Origin: Strongylocentrotus droebachiensis
Lineage: Eukaryota; Echinodermata; Echinoidea; Camarodonta; Strongylocentrotidae
Length of the DNA stretch: 64,000 nucleotides
Direction: 5' to 3'
NCBI GenBank assembly: GCA_035222895.1
Contig: JAVYIG010006559.1
Location: 1 to 64,000 of the forward strand
Positions within the stretch are counted from its first letter, which is position 1. Each line of letters opens with the position of its first letter. This document shows positions 50,087 through 62,262 of the stretch, piece after piece. Position numbers and translations under genes: made by a program. The notes below the pieces were generated by a model, which was given only the letters and a program-made list of their open reading frames with translations, did no database searches and was not told the origin of the DNA.

Positions 50087-50468
50087 ACTAATCCTGTCTT
50101 CTGATTGGTTGAAAATGCAGTCATGTTCTTAACCATGCCCGCTAATTGAAATTCATAGTCACTTTTCCCGGCTCTACCGGTTTATATCCATTTTTCATAG
50201 CACTTTTTCCATGGCTGTGAAACTTGACGTCATTTTGCTGCGATCCCCATTTTGGTTTACGTGTTACCGTATAAGTTTCTTTTGTGCGATGACCGATGCG
50301 CAATACCGTTAACGGTGTTTGAGTGCAATTCGATTTTGGTCGCTGCATTCAGGCGACGAATCTACCAATCCACGCAGCGCAGACGACCGATCGCCATTTT
50401 GTGTACTAGTCTCGATCGCAAAATACTGGGGTTTTTTGTTTCCAATTTTTTGTCAATAAAGAGGCAAA
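50087..50468 (+). promoter_or_regulatory. Possible promoter of the ORF at 50469
   Basis: CpG-richer than its surroundings. It has an inverted CCAAT box (CTGATTGGTTG, about 50100-50110), a full CRE (TGACGTCA, about 50226) and several CCATTTT/AAAATGG YY1-like motifs, one at the ATG. All are motif matches only. Confidence 0.35.
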
Positions 50469-50696
50469 ATGGAGGACACAGCTATGCCAAGATTTCAACT
50501 TATGGATGACATTCAGCTGCAAGACTTAATCGATTCTGCTGATAGCAAAAATACGAAGTATGCAGTAAAATACGGCATTAAAATATTTGAAGAGTTCTTG
50601 CGAAATGTCAACACGGACCTCGGAGATGTAAACAGACTTCCGAATGCAGACCTGGACAAGACGCACAGTCTGTGTAAATATGTTGCGAATTTGTGA
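50469..50696 (+). CDS. N-terminal fragment of a Crypton/ZMYM-QRICH1-like protein
   Basis: 75 codons starting MEDTAMPRFQLMDDIQ, then LIDSADSKNTKYAVKYGIKI and FEEFLRNVNTDLGDVNRLPN, ending LCKYVANL and TGA. The pattern (D/N)SKNTKxxxKYxxxxFxxFL is how many animal Crypton-derived or DUF3504-type proteins begin, with a SAM-like fold ahead of a tyrosine-recombinase core; this is from family memory. No core follows. It may be exon 1 (a GTAAAT follows CACAGTCTGT near the end), a deletion derivative of a transposon, or a decayed copy. A compound hairpin lies 250 bp downstream. Confidence 0.5.
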   Translation: MEDTAMPRFQLMDDIQLQDLIDSADSKNTKYAVKYGIKIFEEFLRNVNTDLGDVNRLPNADLDKTHSLCKYVANL

Positions 50697-50699
50697 ATT

Positions 50700-50870
50700 T
50701 ATAAAGTTACTGTTCATGTTCTACTGTTCTACTGGAGCACAGCTTGTTGGTGATATCATCCTGTACAAAAGTTACTGTTCGTGTAAACGTGTTTGGTATT
50801 CCCTGTTCTACTGGAGCACAGCTTGTTGGATTTCATACTGTACACAAGTTATTGTTGGTGTTAATATTCA
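50700..50870. repeat. Tandem repeat of about 90 bp after the short ORF
   Basis: AAGTTACTGTTC and CTGTTCTACTGGAGCACAGC, then TTGTTGG and CTGTACA, occur twice in order (about 50705-50765 and 50770-50845), with a third partial AAGTTATTGTTGGTG. Confidence 0.75.
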
Positions 50871-50942
50871 TGACTTCAAAGAGATGGAAACCTACATGTA
50901 AATGGGTGAGTCAACATTTTCCTTTTTTTCGGTATATAAAAT

Positions 50943-51088
50943 ATATATTGACTGCTTTTAATATTCGAGGCATAGTTGTTTCTATAGGGTCTCGGGAAAC
51001 TCACAACCTGCTATGACCCCGCGGCGCAAGCGCCTTGGGGTCATAGCAGGTTGTGAGTTTCCCTTGACCCTCAAAGCAGTCAATATAT
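50943..51088. repeat. Compound palindrome: 16-bp outer and 27-bp inner perfect arms
   Basis: Outer arms ATATATTGACTGCTTT (50943-50958) and its inverse (51073-51088). Inner arms run from GGGAAACTCACAACCTGC (50994-51020) to the inverse (51037-51063), perfect over 27 bp. The 16-nt centre contains GGCGCAAGCGCC, itself a hairpin. The left side has an extra stretch of about 26 nt. Confidence 0.95.
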
Positions 51089-51285
51089 CCTTATTATGAA
51101 GGCAAAGAAAGGTTTTAATAGTTTATCAAGTATTCTCAAAAATATAAAAACAAGAACATACATGTATATGTAGAAGTACACAACTTTCGTGATTAGAAGT
51201 TTTGGCTTAAAAATTGTCAGCGGAAGAGAAAAAAAGAAACACACAAATTACTGACAGAATGTTTAATAAAGAATGAATAAGAAAG
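51089..51285. other. Short spacer, nothing recognised
   Basis: AT-rich, no features. Confidence 0.5.
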
Positions 51286-51480
51286 AGAGAGGAAGGGAGG
51301 GAGAGGGAGAGGGAGAGGGAGAGGGAGGAGAGGGAGAGGAAGGAGGGGATGGGGGAGAGGAGGAGAGAAGAGGGAGATGCATAAGTGATTTAAAAAAAGG
51401 TATTAAAGGATAAAGAGAATGGCAGAGAGCAGAGAGAGAGACAGAAAGATACAGAGAGGGAGAGAAATATGGAGGTAAGA
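51286..51480. repeat. GA-rich low-complexity tract
   Basis: GGGAGA and GAGAGG units; the open Ser/Pro/Leu frame on the minus strand is compositional. Confidence 0.9.
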
Positions 51481-52115
51481 AAAAAAGGTGAAAGAAGGAA
51501 AGTTTTGTGTATGGACACATCTATTAAACTGAGAAGGGGCTGAAGATTTATAGGACAGTTAATAATGGTGAGGAGACAATCTTAAAGATAATGAACATTA
51601 CAGGAATCAACATGCTAATTATAGCTACAAATTCCAGCATTCATCGCAGATTGCATGACAGTATGATTTATCAAACAAGCGTAGATAGCGCTGGAGTCAT
51701 ACCATGCATGGTTGTCAGGTAAGAGAGACAGAAACCACTAACGTAATCCAATCATCTCACGAGGGATGAACATTCAATCCCATAATCCATCACAAGGGTC
51801 TTTCCTCTTGTAATTATCTACATACGGATGTACATTGGGACGTCTTGAGTCAATAAATTCACCTTCAGAGAGCATGGGATTTATAGTGCTGATATCTAGA
51901 CACAACCACTGTAATCTGAAATATTTCACTGATAAAATGACTTTTTAATATATAAATAATCCAGTTTACATTATATTTCTGTAAAAAGAATGAGCCTAAT
52001 CTACATGAGATGGCGTATTATGGAATAAATGCATAAAGATTTTGGATTGCTGTGCATGCATTTCTTTGGGGGTAAATTATGACATTGTCATGAGGGTCGT
52101 TGAACTGTCTATTAA
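51481..52115. other. Unique-looking AT-rich sequence
   Basis: No gene or repeat recognised. Confidence 0.45.
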
Positions 52116-52647
52116 AGGTACTATGTCCCTTTTGCAGCCAACCTCAAATTCTGTAGAACTTTGCAGGAATTATAAATATACGTCATGTATGTCCTATCTG
52201 TGAAATTTAAACGTTAGCAGTGTCCTCATATTCAAATTATGCAAGGAAACCCGTTTACTTGCTAGACTTCACTGTCAGACACTATTGAGTGACTGACTGG
52301 CTTTTTTTCTTCTTTTATAACATACATGAAAAGAGTTGTAAAGGGTACATGAGCATTTGTCTACATGTACATCAATAACCCACTTCTTGTGATGGCCAAG
52401 ATTAAACTGATTGAATCTTTGCGCAGTATAAAACGTATGACCATTTGATTGTCTGAAAATCAAGACTATTACTTTTGGGCTCTATAGCCCTAAAGTCGAT
52501 TTGACAACTAATAATTGTTATTTTCCCACTTGAAGACATTTTCAAGCCCCACCTTTTTTAGGGAAGTTCTAAATTAGTATTATCCTTCAAATGCAGTTGG
52601 AATTTAACTTTTTCATTTTTTTGGCCTGCAAATGGGACATAGTACCT
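52116..52647. mobile_element. TTAA-type MITE, AGGTACTATGTCCC family
   Basis: Left flank TTAA then AGGTACTATGTCCCTTTTGC; right end GCAAATGGGACATAGTACCT then TTAT, one mismatch to TTAA. 532 bp, non-coding, single copy here. Confidence 0.85.
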
Positions 52648-54307
52648 TTATTAAACTGTATTAGAATAGAATGTTTAAAAATGCTGAGTTTAAACAAAAA
52701 TCATCTTCCTTTGTAATACAAATAATAAATATATTGAGTTTTCAATAAGAAATATATTTGTACTAATGTGATTTATGAAATTAAGAATTCAAATCTGTCA
52801 CCCAACTCATATAGAATCTGGCTTTCCACGATGGACCCCTATAAAAAACAACATTCATGCTCATCAGGGGGTTCCAATTCCATCCCATAAGTGTTAAATA
52901 AATGAATAAACAAACAAATAAATAAATAAATAAACAAACAAATAAATATATGATTTTTTTTTTTTTAAATACTAATTTTTCAATAAAATAATTAATCCTT
53001 TGTACAGATTTTTAACATCTATTCTAATAAGTTGTTGATAGATAATATTGTTGATGTTAATTTATTGTACTGAACACCTTGCTTTAGATGTAATTTAAGT
53101 GTTAACCAAATCTAGGGGTACATATTTCAAGGGGAAATAAGCCCTTTATAAACATGAAATAACCTAGACAATGCCATGAATGACACTAACCTCTGTTGAC
53201 ATCAAGTACTCACAATTGCTTTTAGTTGTACGTTTATGGTTTGACACACTCATAAATTTACAATTGATGCACTTTTGAAAACATTACTATTGAACAGCCG
53301 TCCATGAAAGTAGATCCCCTAGAAACACTCACATCCTAATCTCCGCAATTCACTGCAGATTCAAATTTCATCTCGACTTGGCAGGATACACAAATCATGG
53401 AAGGTATAAATTTAATTCCATTCCAGCCAGTGTCCAATTCCAAATCAGACATAAACAATCACAAATCATGTTAATCCACACTTGCCTAGCTGGTAATGTT
53501 TCTAAAGTGCATGAACCTCCGAGAAACAAAATACAGATGGGATTAAGTTGAGATAGTAGCTGCATCATAGATTTTTCTCACATTCTGGTGTTTTGTTGAT
53601 TACCTTTTCCATAATGAATGCTTCCCTAAACTTATAATGCACATTGTTTTGTTTTGCTTCTCTATAAATTTGCCGATGATATGATTCTCTGATTAATTGC
53701 TGATAAACAACTAGGAATTAAAGAATTCGTTTCTGTGTGTTTTTTTAGGTATGTTGAATATCTTAAGAAGGAATCTATTTTTATTTTTTTTGCAAGGGGA
53801 AATAAAATTTATCATAATAATCGGAATATAATAAACAAAACACAAATCAAACTTAATTGTTCATAACTGATGAAAAGTTACCACTTTGACATGGTGAAGA
53901 CTCACATGCGCACAATGTCACTTGTTAAAAGACAAGATGGTGTCATCTGTAGTCATGGAGTGTGTAACTGTGAATAATATATTCTAGTATGGATACTTTT
54001 AAATAAATCAAAAGAGGCGTGCCATAAGGTCTCCAACTGAGCTCATCTTCTGTCACTGTGGCCTATGTATACATTACAATCTAGATACACACATCCTTGT
54101 TGATTCAATTACTCCGACCATGCACATATTTACTTTCATCTTATGGGACCGATGCCGCTCATACAATGTCAGCGTATCCTCGGCGCAAAGCCATGAAATT
54201 ATAATTTCTCTTTTTCAACGCTTGCCCGATAAAGTGACATTGATACTAATGCACAATATTCTCACTCTAGAATGTTGTTTCATATCTTCTTGTAACATGA
54301 TCCTTAA
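52648..54307. other. AT-rich sequence, nothing coding
   Basis: Contains an (AAAT/AAAC)n stretch near 52895-52950. No features otherwise. Confidence 0.5.
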
Positions 54308-54704
54308 AGGTAAAGATCAGTATTGGAAACGCCCCAATTTCAAAAAATGAAATGGAAGCTCTTATTACCAATCATGTGAAAGAATATGTTTTGACTAATA
54401 CATGATGATAAAAATTTTGCCAGGAAACCGCCTACTAATTGATATATTTGGTAAATTAGTTTATCTATTGGACTGTGAGAGATAAACGCACGTGTCGCGC
54501 ACTTGTGTGTAGTCCCATGTACATCTTTCTGTGAACAGTGCTTGTAACTTTACGAAGACTGGGCCAAATTTCTTATCATTTTGATTATTCCAGAACCTTG
54601 CAGTACACACCAATACTTATATGGTACATGATCAACCTTTTCTGATCGATTTCACAACGTTTCTTTCACAATGCAATCGCATGACCATAACTGATCTTTA
54701 TCTT
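54308..54704. mobile_element. TTAA-flanked MITE, AGGTAAAGAYCAG family, copy 3
   Basis: TTAA at 54304-54307 and 54705-54708. Ends AGGTAAAGATCAG and CTGATCTTTATCT. Same orientation as 20508-20912. Confidence 0.9.
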
Positions 54705-57059
54705 TAAGACTTCAAAAAATCAACCTCGGGCAATTTCAATAGCTTTGTCCATTACCATCTGAATTGCACAAACATTACAATGACGTACTGCATCATCCAA
54801 ACAAACTTTCTATATGGGATGTGCACAAGTGTCTTTGAGTTGGATGTCTTGAAAGTCTCTGGGACCATCATCATCATGGTTTATCTACATGAAGAATGTC
54901 ATATATTGGCATTTAAAAATAATGGATAAAATGTATGTTACTGAATTCATTATAGCTTAGGAGTATACTCTCTTGAATTTATCAAAATAATGAATACGAG
55001 AAGAATTTTAAAGAGCAGGCTTCTGAAGAAAAAACAAAAATTAAAAAAGGGCTTTGCCATTTCTTTATCAATTTGATTCTTTGAAAAAATGATATCACTT
55101 GGAATGAAACAGAATAATCAAATCACACATCTAAAAATTAGTAGTTCAAGGTTTTATGTAACAAAACAAAGCCTGAAGTACGCAAATCTATTCTGAATTG
55201 AAGAGTAAATAAGTTTGTTTTTTTCTTCATAAATATGCAGCTCTTTCATGAAGCCTGATACCCATTCAGGTTTTCATTTAAAAACAACACAACAGTTTTG
55301 CGTGAGGCTGAAAATTGTCAATGTAATATCAAAATGACTTTGAGTCGATGTTAATATCCGAGAATGGGAGAAGGATCGTTCGTAATTGCTTCTCGGGAAG
55401 CAATCATATTGACACAACCGAGCAATGACCCTGTTTGCAATGCAACATGATCGATACCACCCTGACTGAGTAAATTGATTCCTTTTTCTCAATTTCTACT
55501 TTGTATGTATGAGTCATCTTTCAATGTAGCACGATCTATTTGTAAAGAAAACTAATTATTTCAAATTTTCACCAGAATGTAGACAATTAAGTTGAGCTAT
55601 GATATCTAGGGACGAGTATTACACATGTGTATGCATAGACATCTCATACCTCATTTATGCAGGGCTCCACATTACCTATTAACAAAAAAAAGGGGTCTGG
55701 ATTTTGTGCGCCCATGTCTCCCAGGCGCCCGTTAGTGTCTAGCCCTGATTTATGGAAGCATCATTCATGTGTAATTAAGATACAGCTGAGAGTTAATTAT
55801 TTCTAGCTATTTGGTTCTTCCTTATCTTCTCAGTTTTTCATAAATACATGATGAGTTATCTGTAAAATCTTGTTAATACAGGGTTGTTTTTCAATGTTAC
55901 TGCAGTTCCTTAATTTTTTTTAACGAAAAGTCGCATCACAAAATCACAAAAGGTTTCCTTCCATATATTTTTCTTCTTTGGGTAGGGGGGAGGGGCTATC
56001 TGCCTTTTTTTGGAGGGGGGCAGCTGAAATAAATAAATGAAATGAAATAAATCTAAAGAACCAAACAAATAGTATAATCAATGTCACATATTCAAATGTT
56101 CTTATTTCTTCAGAATTGTCCACATTATAAAACATACATAGTGTAGGCCCTACACAGCCTAGTACAAAAGCCTAACCATCTCAAATAATAGCTCTGTCAC
56201 TGCATCAGTACAAAATTAATATAGAACCTAACAAGTCACAAATCCTTCAGTTTCTACATTGCTTCCCAATTATCTACCATTAAATATTCCCTTGCGAGCA
56301 TCAGAGTACATGTACTACTAAACTCCGCTTCAATCCCTAATTTGATAAGAATCAATTGCGCAGTGATGTCATCACTGATTTCTTGTTCCCATGGCAACAG
56401 CACCTCCGATTACTCCCTGTACAATGGCTATGCATTTTTATACGGTTTGAATGTATTCCGAGTGGAGATGAAATTTGATTATAGATTTAAATTACCTGTA
56501 AAAACCTGTAAAACGATACGGATGTTCTAAAATGCAGGGCACGGTGGTTATCTTTCTAATCGTATCTTTTCTAATTTGAATACAATTGCATACAATGTAA
56601 GTAGATTGTTTTGTACACAAGCATTATCGCTGAAGTGAAAGAACAAAGTACATTTCTATTTACATTGTCAACATGGAGAGGTGTATGGTTACATTATTAC
56701 ATAATGAGTATGTTTGCACATAAACATGGATTCTGATAAAATTGTTAGATATCTCTTCTTAGAAGCAGATAACTATTATTCAAGGATCAACATGAAGGAA
56801 TAGAATCAATGTCAGCAACATTGTCACAGTATGAAAACATATCATATCATGAATTTAAGAAACAATTCGATAGCATGAGAAATAACAAGTAAAAGTAATG
56901 ATACTGACAAAAACAACAACAACAATCATCATCATCATAAAAATAATCACAATAATAACAATACTGTTGCATGAATATTGAATGAAACATGTTTCGTAAA
57001 GGATAAATAAATTGTTACATACTGTAGTACCAGTAAAAGAAAATATATGCAATGATTTT
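54705..57059. other. AT-rich sequence, no gene recognised
   Basis: Holds an X-box-like GTTCCCATGGCAAC (56385-56398) next to a CAGTGATGTCATCACTG near-palindrome (56361-56377), and a CAACAACAATCATCATC tract (56910-56935). Confidence 0.45.
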
Positions 57060-57570
57060 TTTATCGCCGAATGCTTCGTAGCTCCTGTATACGCGCTTGT
57101 GCCCTTTACCCCTGACCAGCTGCGTGCATTATGACGCATCTTCAAACACTTGAAGCTCGCAGTCAAACACCTCCTGCATAATACCCTCAAAAGCCGACAA
57201 GCGAGGGAAATACCTAAATCAATAACCCTGTTTGGCGAGGAAGATTCGAGGAGGATCCAAGGACTGTGTTCGGACTTCTCCGCCGCGCACCGAACGTATT
57301 CCTATCCCGCGAAAAGTCGAGGGGAGTTGGGGAGAAAACGGCCAAGATTTGGGTCCCAAACGGAGGGAACGCGAGATGCTCGGGAGGTAGGATGGATGCG
57401 TGGAAGGCAGCGATGGGAATATTGACATTTGGTCAGGTGGTACCTTCGTTGGGTTGCTGGCGGGGGTGGATCGATGAGGAAGAACCCCCATGGACAGGTG
57501 TTGTTGACATTACAATGCGCATCTACACATTAAGAACACCGTGTACCAAATATAGCCGGCGTGAATAATA
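57060..57570. other. GC/CpG-rich patch, unassigned
   Basis: About 500 bp with many CpGs and open frames of 86-100 codons in three frames on both strands, none with a recognised domain. It could be a CpG-rich promoter or non-coding first exon, or a transposon piece. The (GA)n and C run at 57860-57980 lie just beyond. Confidence 0.35.
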
Positions 57571-58700
57571 AGAGTGGGAGTGGGAAAGAGTGAGAGAGAA
57601 AGATGAAAATCTAACGGTTAAAGGGACAAAAAGAAAGAGTGTAATAAGATAGAAATAGAAAAGGAATGAAAAAAACGATCAAAAGACGGAGAGTCATCTT
57701 GAGAACAGCATCCAGTGATAAACTTACACAAAAGCTCAGAGTGTGACTTTGCACTTGACAATTCTAGAAGAGTTCTGGCAAAAATTTGTAAATAAATTTC
57801 AAGAAAATTATTTAAAATACAAAACATTACTTGATTCAAAGCCGATAGAAAATCAAAGAAAAGCCCCCCCCCCCCCCCCACAAGGAAAGAGAGAGAGAGA
57901 GAGAGGGGAAGAGAGAGAGAGAGAGAGAGATTGAGATAGAGGGATAGAGATAGAGAAGGAGGAGAGAGACAGAGACCATTCCGTACTGAACCTATTCTTT
58001 CTCTATTAGCTAATGCACGGAGCTGTTTGTAATGATCCTGTGTGTGTATCGTAGTGCAAATGAGATGCGTAGATCATTGGGAAACAGGTCATGTTACAAA
58101 GCGCACAAACCTGTGCTTGAGAAGGCACGATGAGAGAGGGTGGAAACGAGAGAACATGGAGGAGAAAGACGTGTGTATACTCCACAGGAGATATTGATTG
58201 AGAGGATTGGGCACTAAACAACACTAAAGTGAGAAAGATAATAAATACAATCCTAAATTATTATAAAGCTAAATCAGTTATCAATACTTAGCAAAATAGA
58301 GGAAGAATGTCAAAGAAATATCTTAAATAACTTGCATTTAAATTTAACAAAGAACGTTCTGAATGCAATTACAATTCAATAATAAGGCTCTTAAAAAATA
58401 CAACCGTTGATTTACAGAAGAGAATATCAGTGTGACATAATGAAAAGCCTATCCCAAATGAACAAAATGAAAACATGCTTTAAATCATGGTTTAGAAATA
58501 GAGCACCAAATGGTATCACATGGTATCAAAAGGCCAAATTACGACAATAAATCCGGAAATGATTAGCATGCCATACATCAATAGGATATCAATTTTTGGT
58601 TTTATTTTGGAAAATTTACAGCATTGAGAAAAATAAATTATTTTGTAATTCAATTTCTGTTTGTTGCTTCAAAAGATGATACATGATCTGAACACCACAA
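57571..58700. other. Low-complexity and AT-rich sequence
   Basis: Contains a C run (57866-57879) followed by (GA)n to about 57975. Nothing coding supported. Confidence 0.5.
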
Positions 58701-59100
58701 CTAGAAGGCAATCACAAATCACCCACAGCATCTGGACATCCCATGGGAGACATGTTTGTGTTTTGGGGTTGGTCTAGACAAACAATTACCCAGGTGATCC
58801 ATAAAGATGCCATCACATGCCCAGAACACGAGCTAAGTATAGATAGATTGGGGACAAAATACTGGGGGAAAATATCACCCTTAATAGGTTTAAAAGCCAA
58901 CCGTGAAATCCCAATTATCCCTGCCACACGTCGTTATTGCATTACGATGGTTAGCCCGGCAACAAATGTGTGGCGATGCGAGCATATTTTGATACGACCG
59001 TGAAATTAATTATGCGCTACACAACGCCCCTCCTGTCGGGTATCGCTTGTCTTAGCTACGGATCGTATTAATAGGTTATCGTATGAGAGCACGGTAGGTG
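58701..59100. other. Candidate conserved non-coding block
   Basis: Moderate GC, many intact-looking binding motifs (AATTAATTATG homeodomain type near 59005) and short frames on both strands. No domain. Resembles vertebrate-style developmental enhancers only in general feel; comparison with a relative is needed to tell. Confidence 0.3.
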
Positions 59101-60110
59101 TGTGTGTTTTTAAGCAGTAATATGTGAGGGGGATATAAATTTCATGATGAGCGAGTGCTTTAGAGGTGTTAATACCATTGTCTGATAAATGAAGGGATAC
59201 TCAATTACATGTAAAAGTGACATTGACTTTCAAATTAATTAAATACCGGCACTCAATTAATGTACATGTATACATGACAGTTTTGAAGAGCATAGCAACA
59301 CAAGGAATAAGGCATAAATCTCATTAACTAAAGTATACGCATGTGTCGGATATACGCCTGTATAAAACAATATAATATATTCATAGGCCTGCCCAGTGGT
59401 CAATTACATTTTCATTTATGGTAACCAAGGGGAAATCTACATCCATTGTTGAGTATTGGTCTGAAGGTATCATCTTGGATCAAGACACAGAATATCAAAC
59501 ACATGATATGCACAATTGAAATCAAAAGTTCCAAATACCTTTAATTCTTGGAATTGGGTCAGCATTTAAAAGGTATTACCATTTTATCCTTTTCTGTTCC
59601 TGTTCACTTATTAATTAACTCATTGCCTACTGGAACATAGAGGGCCCTGTATTAAGCCTATGGGAATGAAGGAATTCAATACTCAATGGGTTAATTGAGA
59701 GTTAATAGGAAATCAGAGCAAGGGTATCCCTGTCTATTGTGTGACTGTAATCCATTTAATGCATCATATGGAAAAACTGATTAATTTCACAGGTCCTCTC
59801 TCCAATCAAATGAAATAAAACTTATAACAGAAAGTTTTCTCTTCATGTCAAGCGTAATGAAACTCGCGGAATGAAACTCTCAAAATTTCAACCACTCATG
59901 AAATTCACAAATATTTCATGCAGGTGAAAGTTCCTGGTTTGACACAGTATTTTCAAAAATCTTTAACTTTTAAAGGCGAATTGGGAAGAAAGTGATGAAA
60001 ATATGCATGTTTGCTATTGTTGGAATGCTGATGACATAAGGAATACAATATATTGATTGACAGAAATTTGCATGTGTTGTTAAATTATTATTAGACTTAG
60101 AAAGATCAAT
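59101..60110. other. AT-rich sequence, nothing recognised
   Basis: No gene, repeat family or inverted repeat recognised. Confidence 0.45.
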
Positions 60111-60670
60111 AGTGTAAGCAGAGGAACCCGGAAGCGGTGATATTCTCGTTCGTGACGTAGTGTATGTGACGTATCTCCATGGACTGTTCCTAAACCTGGA
60201 AGTACAACGTATTATTTCAATGTAAATACGTACACAAACATGGGTCATTTGTTTAGTAGATTTTGCAATTTTTGTGATATTTAATGAAGTGTTTTATCGA
60301 ATATACAATAAAGTAATAAACATTCTTTCAATTATATAAGCATTGGTTACTTCCCGATGTTTGGTTTCCTTGAAATATTGACGTTTGGTACTGTAAAATT
60401 GATCGTCTTGCAGATCCTGACACACCGGCTTCGCCTATGTTTTGTTTTGATAATTAGCGTAACTTGAATCTCGTGGCACGGGGAAAACTCGCGATAGCTA
60501 AGCTCAGCCATTCGTAGTGCAGTGTTCACTGTGTTTCGGTGTATTGCAGCGTGACATTTTTGGGAGATAATAGTTGTTTTTCTCGGGTTATAATTAGCTG
60601 AAACGTCTGTCAATCTAAGCAATTTAAACAAATTAAGCAAGGAGACCGCGATCAGAATGCAGGTGAGCTA
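60111..60670. promoter_or_regulatory. Possible promoter/first exon region
   Basis: Two CRE half or full sites (GTGACGTAG and GTGACGTAT, about 60153-60175), raised CpG, and an ATGCAG|GTGAGC near 60657-60668 that would serve as a plus-strand donor. No downstream exon was identified, so this is weak. Confidence 0.25.
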
Positions 60671-60917
60671 AAACAGTTGTATTCCTCGGCTTGTAATTAC
60701 TTTGTGTCTAGTTGAAATGTCTGCTGATCGAGAAAAAAACTCAGCAAAGAGACGGCGCGGTAGTGCGGTACTTTCTCTTCGCCATGCATGTTGATCGACA
60801 ATACAACAGGGAAGAATCGTTGGGATAGGACGAAGAATCACCCCATTTTCCCCATCGAAGACTTCTTCAAATTATAATTTCAAGTGGCCATCCAGATGCT
60901 CAGAGAAGTCGAGCAAC

Positions 60918-61202
60918 CTAGTAAGCCAAAATTGTAATTACTCCCTTTGCATATTTTGAGATAATGTCGCCCAACCCGCTGGTTGAATGTTTCCCTATGC
61001 ACCCGCTGAAGCTCGATCCGACGCCTTTGGAGTAGGCGTCGTCTCGGAGCTTCCTAGGGTAGCTGTACTGCAGCTGCAACTCCCGCATCACGATTCGATC
61101 AGCGTTTACATTCTTGTCGTCTTTACATTCGCCCAATTCACCATCATCTTCACTTTCTTTACCATCATCACTGCCACTAACTTCTTCTTCATCATACTCT
61201 AT
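60918..61202 (-). pseudogene. Unrecognised acidic ORF fragment
   Basis: A minus-strand frame open from about 61202 to the stop near 60918 reads EYDEEEVSGSDDGKESEDDG, then RIVMRELQLQYSYPRKLRDD and CIGKHSTSGLGDIISKYAKG. There is no ATG at its head; an ATG-started peptide in another frame (MTEDSSNELELN) abuts it, as if one base had been gained or lost. Acidic heads of this sort occur in transposase-like proteins, but no domain is recognised. Could be chance. Confidence 0.3.
61009..61052. repeat. Short hairpin inside the acidic ORF
   Basis: AAGCTCGATCCGACGCCT and AGGCGTCGTCTCGGAGCTT are nearly inverse around a 7-nt loop. Confidence 0.7.
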
Positions 61203-62262
61203 TCAATTCTAGTTCATTTGAGCTGTCTTCTGTCATTTTTACTGATGATTATCATCCCGATATAACATCTATACTTTCACTCTGATTATGTACCCTGCAG
61301 TGCTATCTGATTGCGAATAGAATGCGCGCGGTGACCGTGTTGTGAGTAGTCCACGGAATGACGTCACACGCCCAAACCTCCTTATGGTATCGTAGACGAA
61401 ATTCTCTCAGAAAAACTTGATTCTCGTAACTTCATTCCATTATATCTCCTTCCCCTTATGTTTATTGACAATGAACCTAAAAACAAAAATGAAGAACTGA
61501 AAATAACCTTTCGAACGATATCTAATTCAATATGAATGGAATTCACCTTTAAGGCACACAGATTATTCACTACCGGTAAATCATTATCTAAATTATTCAC
61601 ACCCCTTTTAAATTTGATGTCTTTATGTTTTTTGTAACTCAAGAATGAAACTTATGAAAGGTGGACTATAGTTAAATTACTGCCTTTGTTGAATACTTTT
61701 AGCTGTAAGCTTTATGTCATATTCACAAGAAACATCTATCGGGACAAATCAACTATTCACATACTTTAAAAGTGACAAAATTTGGAAAGGGTATGAATAT
61801 TTGTTAACCGTACCTCTTATTCGTGCTACAGAGTCAAATACTGGACAAAGGCACTACATCACAGCAATATCAGCTTTTACTTGAACATTTCTGTGATCAT
61901 TCTGATCCTAAAATAAATTGACCCCTCTCCCAGAAGGGGAAGAATATGATCTGAGTGATGGAATGTAGATAATGTGACCCTGATGGTATAAGACCTGGGG
62001 CTAATTTCTCAGACTGTACAGGTTACATCTCATTCTATTTAATAAATTGAGTCTATTTTGGAGCTTGTAATGCTACACAGACCATTTGAAAGTTGTTTAC
62101 ATTTCCCATACCAATGCCATAATAACAATAAGAATAAACAAGTTGGTAATACATATCTATATTATTGCGCACGTACATGTATCCATCGAGAGGATGCTCA
62201 AGCCGCCTACAAAGAATGATTTATATTCTGGCTTTAGCCAGGCAAGTGCGCCTGAGATTTAA
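61203..62262. other. AT-rich sequence, nothing recognised
   Basis: No supported feature. Confidence 0.45.

Noticed and set aside
57150..57568. Several 90-100 codon frames in a CpG-rich patch
   Set aside because: Frames on both strands overlap and none shows a domain; kept only as an unassigned patch.
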